From Rs1 sp038900335 (GTDB taxonomy: Bacteria; Pseudomonadota; Gammaproteobacteria; Pseudomonadales; Balneatricaceae): 64,000 nucleotides of DNA. Every line of letters starts with the position of its first letter. Within the stretch, counting starts at the first letter, position 1. The DNA lies in assembly GCA_038900335.1 (NCBI GenBank), contig JBBMRB010000002.1:397218-461217 (forward strand), in the 5' to 3' direction. Positions 61,512 to 64,000 of this stretch are shown here, piece by piece. Below the pieces are notes generated by a model, which was given only the letters and a program-made list of their open reading frames with translations, did not search any database and was not told where the DNA came from. The position numbers and the translations under genes are program-made.

Positions 61512-63158
61512 TTACATCATGCCGCCCATACCGCCCATTCCACCCATGCCGCCCATATCAGGCATAGCAGGAGCACCGCTATCAGCAGGCTTGTCTGCAA
61601 TCATCACTTCAGTAGTGATCATTAGGCCGGCAACCGATGCAGCAGCTTGTAGTGCAGCACGTGTTACTTTAGCTGGGTCTAGGATACCCATTTCAAGCAT
61701 ATCGCCGTATTCGCCGATTGCTGCGTTGTAACCGAATGATCCCGTGCCTTCACGTACTTTAGAAACAACAACTGAACCTTCATCACCTGAGTTTTCAGCG
61801 ATTTGGCGTAGTGGCGCTTCAAATGCACGCAGTGCTAGCTCGATACCAACTGTTTGATCAGCGTTATCGCCTTCTAGGCCTGTTACTTTTTGTAGTGCAC
61901 GAACAAGAGCAACACCACCACCGGCAACAACACCTTCTTCTACTGCTGCGCGCGTCGCATGTAATGCATCTTCAACACGTGCTTTTTTCTCTTTCATTTC
62001 TACTTCAGTTGCCGCGCCTACTTTAATGACTGCAACACCGCCTGCTAGCTTAGCAACACGTTCTTGTAGTTTTTCACGATCGTAATCTGAAGAAGTATCT
62101 TCAATTTGTGCACGTACTTGGTTAACACGCGCTTCAATTGCTGTTGCTTCACCAACACCATCAACAATCGTTGTGTTGTCTTTAGTGATAGAAATGCGTT
62201 TAGCTGAACCTAGTTGATCAAGTGTAATATCTTCTAGTGACAAACCAATGTCTTCAGAGATTACAGTACCGCCAGTTAGTGTAGCGATGTCTTCAAGCAT
62301 TGCTTTACGACGATCACCAAAACCAGGCGCTTTAACTGCTGATACTTTAACGATACCGCGCATGTTGTTAACAACTAGTGTTGCCAACGCTTCGCCTTCG
62401 ATGTCTTCAGCGATGATCAATAGCGGACGAGAAGCTTTAGCAACTGCTTCTAATGTCGGTAGTAAATCACGGATGTTTGAGATTTTTTTATCAACAAGTA
62501 AAATGTAAGGTGCGTCAAGTTCAACTGACATGCCTTCTTGGTTGTTGATGAAGTACGGAGATAGGTAACCACGATCAAACTGCATACCTTCTACAACAGT
62601 TAATTCGTTTTCTAGGCCTGTACCTTCTTCAACAGTGATAACACCTTCTTTACCAACTTTTGCCATTGCTTCTGCAATGATGTCACCCACTTGTGAGTCA
62701 GAGTTAGCAGAGATAGTACCTACTTGGGCAATAGAGTTAGCATCTGTACAAGGTACTGATTGCGCTGCAATTTGTTCAACAACAGCTGCTGCTGCTTTGT
62801 CGATACCGCGCTTAAGATCCATTGGGTTCATACCAGCGGCTACTGCTTTTAAGCCTTCAGCAATGATTGCTTGCGCTAGAACAGTTGCTGTTGTTGTGCC
62901 ATCACCTGCTACATCGTTAGCTTGTGAAGCAACTTCTTTAACCATTTGTGCGCCCATGTTTTCAAACTTATCTTCTAGTTCGATTTCTTTAGCTACAGAA
63001 ACACCGTCTTTTGTTACGGTTGGGGCACCGAATGATTTGTCTAGAATTACGTTACGACCTTTTGGTCCCAATGTCGCTTTTACTGCATTCGCAAGAATAT
63101 TTACACCTTTAAGCATGCGTGCGCGAGCTTCATCACCAAATATTACTTCTTTAGCCAT
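61512..63158 (-). CDS. groEL: Chaperonin GroEL (Hsp60)
   Basis: A 548-residue chaperonin forming the double heptameric ring that folds proteins with GroES and ATP. Diagnostic segments: LGPKGRNVILDKSFGAP, the ATP site GDGTTTATVLAQAI with its catalytic Asp, EDIEGEALATLVVNNMRG, AAVEEGVVAGGGVAL and the Gly-Gly-Met tail (four GGM units, then M). Full length with no change in key residues. Cotranscribed with groES, 91 bases apart. Codon use and conservation make this an anchor for taxonomic placement of the window in the Gammaproteobacteria. Confidence 0.99.
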   Translation of the reverse strand: MAKEVIFGDEARARMLKGVNILANAVKATLGPKGRNVILDKSFGAPTVTKDGVSVAKEIELEDKFENMGAQMVKEVASQANDVAGDGTTTATVLAQAIIAEGLKAVAAGMNPMDLKRGIDKAAAAVVEQIAAQSVPCTDANSIAQVGTISANSDSQVGDIIAEAMAKVGKEGVITVEEGTGLENELTVVEGMQFDRGYLSPYFINNQEGMSVELDAPYILLVDKKISNIRDLLPTLEAVAKASRPLLIIAEDIEGEALATLVVNNMRGIVKVSAVKAPGFGDRRKAMLEDIATLTGGTVISEDIGLSLEDITLDQLGSAKRISITKDNTTIVDGVGEATAIEARVNQVRAQIEDTSSDYDREKLQERVAKLAGGVAVIKVGAATEVEMKEKKARVEDALHATRAAVEEGVVAGGGVALVRALQKVTGLEGDNADQTVGIELALRAFEAPLRQIAENSGDEGSVVVSKVREGTGSFGYNAAIGEYGDMLEMGILDPAKVTRAALQAAASVAGLMITTEVMIADKPADSGAPAMPDMGGMGGMGGMGGMM

Positions 63159-63249
63159 TGTTCAATTTCCTTAAATTTGTGGTTTATCGACGTATTAGGT
63201 AACTAATACGCAGATATAAAGTTTTGAATGTAAAAAATGTTAAGCGCGA

Positions 63250-63543
63250 TTATTTTTCAAGTACACCGAAAATTTCGCTTTCATTCATGATGAGTAATTC
63301 TTCACCATCAACTTTTACCGCATTTGATCCTGAGTATTGACCAAACAAAATTGTGTCGCCTACTTGAACGCTCACAGCTCTTACTTCACCATTGTCTAAA
63401 ACGCGTCCAGTACCTACTGCAACAACGACGCCTTGATTTGGTTTTTCAGCTGCTGAACCTGGAAGAACGATCCCACTTGCTGTTGTTTTTTCTTCTTCAC
63501 TACGACGAACTACTACACGGTCATGAAGTGGACGAATATTCAT
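63250..63543 (-). CDS. groES: Co-chaperonin GroES (Hsp10)
   Basis: A 97-residue heptameric lid for GroEL. Opening MNIRPLHDRVVVRRSEEEKT, the mobile loop TASGIVLPGSAAEKPNQG and the closing GEELLIMNESEIFGVLEK are typical; the length matches exactly. The AGGAG-containing site upstream of the ATG at 63543 is standard. First gene of the operon, preceded by a leader of about 100 bases and one or two heat-shock promoters. Confidence 0.99.
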   Translation of the reverse strand: MNIRPLHDRVVVRRSEEEKTTASGIVLPGSAAEKPNQGVVVAVGTGRVLDNGEVRAVSVQVGDTILFGQYSGSNAVKVDGEELLIMNESEIFGVLEK

Positions 63544-63644
63544 TTATAAATTCTCCTAATGATTATCACAATTATCTTTATGTTTTTAGATACATTGAAG
63601 GCCGTAACCCTCTTAATGTGAGGGTGCTACTGGTTGATTATTAG

Positions 63645-63670
63645 TTGGGGTCTGAGCTGAGCCATTTCAA
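63645..63670 (-). promoter_or_regulatory. Sigma32-type heat-shock promoter of groESL (proximal)
   Basis: On the minus strand TTGAAA (63665-63670) is followed after 14 bases by CCCCAA (63645-63650), close to the sigma32 consensus CTTGAAA-N(13-15)-CCCCATnT. It would start transcription about 95 bases before the groES ATG. Confidence 0.75.
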
Positions 63671-64000
63671 TGGCGCCAAATTATTTTTTTCGATTTTTGT
63701 TAACTTTTAGATAAAATTTTCAGATGAACTTTCAATCAAGCGATTAACAAAACAATTAAATAAACGATCCATGCACCCCTCACTATAAAGTGCTGATCAC
63801 ATGCAACTGGTTGGCTCTTGATCAACCACATTGGGATCTGGTGAATGTCATTTCAATGGCGCCAAATTATTTTTTTCGATTTTTGTTAACTTTCAGATAA
63901 AATTTTTAGATGAACTTTCAATAAAGCGATTAACAAAACAATTAAATAAACGATCCATGCACCCCTCACTATAAAGTGCTGATCACATGCAACTGGTTGG
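63663..64000. repeat. Tandem ~186-bp repeat upstream of groES
   Basis: The sequence from catttcaatggcgcc at 63663 to ttgg at 63814 recurs from 63849 to the window end with only a few substitutions, a period of 186 bases. The units are separated by a diverged 34-base stretch that holds the promoter -10 region. The second copy is cut by the window edge, so further copies may follow. The repeat covers the -35 side of both heat-shock promoters. Confidence 0.85.
63831..63856 (-). promoter_or_regulatory. Second sigma32-type promoter in the upstream repeat copy
   Basis: The same arrangement occurs 186 bases upstream: TTGAAA (63851-63856), 14 bases, then TCCCAA (63831-63836) on the minus strand. It arises from the tandem duplication of the leader; the -10 has one change from CCCCAA. 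Confidence 0.55.

Noticed and set aside
62635..63174. 179-codon frame antisense to groEL
   Set aside because: A shadow of the highly biased groEL codons; no start signal and no domain.
1..64000. CRISPR arrays, tRNA or rRNA genes
   Set aside because: No regularly spaced short repeats and no clover-leaf or rRNA-like sequence seen on either strand.

Overview
The window looks like AT-rich chromosomal DNA of a marine gammaproteobacterium. The GroES/GroEL pair, glutarate hydroxylase, heterotetrameric sarcosine oxidase, BCCT carrier and several TRAP/TTT importers all fit that group; the genus cannot be fixed by reading alone. Nearly every intact gene belongs to uptake and breakdown of small organic solutes (methylated amines, sulfonium compounds, carboxylates, cyclic amides). 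Between these modules lie decayed insertion sequences and broken genes.

Layout. 0-5 kb: end of an MscS-type channel, then a glutarate to 2-oxoglutarate module (lhgO, glaH, divergent GntR regulator) and a decayed LysR tail. 5-11.5 kb: sarcosine oxidase soxBDAG and purU. 11.6-18.1 kb: two paralogous convergent IclR regulators, a TAXI-type TRAP importer with a DUF1850 protein, and a formimidoylglutamase-like ureohydrolase. 19-28.6 kb: an apparent betaine/methylamine island on the minus strand: Rieske oxygenase, aldehyde dehydrogenase, rubredoxin-rubredoxin reductase fusion, DAO-type flavoprotein, EutQ-like cupin, BCCT transporter and a second DAO flavoprotein. 28.9-31.1 kb, divergent: a DddP-family DMSP lyase candidate and a LysR regulator. 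32.7-39.5 kb: IclR regulator divergent from a CoA-acylating semialdehyde dehydrogenase, an iron-type alcohol dehydrogenase and a DctPQM TRAP importer. 39.5-42 kb: gene graveyard (IS3, ABC ATPase and IS110 remains). 42-47.4 kb: Asp/Glu racemase-like protein, TctBAC tripartite importer and an amidohydrolase. 47.5-55.8 kb: a seven-gene TRAP/amidohydrolase/hydantoinase operon with a divergent GntR regulator. 56-61.4 kb: IS3, IS30 and IS6 remains, an orphan betaine-binding protein without signal peptide, an ABM monooxygenase, a royal-jelly-type secreted protein, and broken XRE and HEAT-repeat genes. 61.5-64 kb: groEL-groES behind a tandemly repeated leader that carries two sigma32-like promoters.

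How they may work together (inference). Betaine-type solutes enter by the BCCT carrier, are N-demethylated by the Rieske oxygenase with electrons from the rubredoxin fusion, and the resulting N-methylamines are oxidised by the flavoproteins; sarcosine would be finished by SoxBDAG, with PurU recycling formyl-THF. DMSP would be split by DddP to DMS and acrylate, and the alcohol/semialdehyde dehydrogenase pair could take a 3-hydroxypropionate-type product to acetyl-CoA. The most promising little-described system is the Rieske plus rubredoxin-reductase fusion island placed head to head with dddP. No tRNA, rRNA or CRISPR array was seen.
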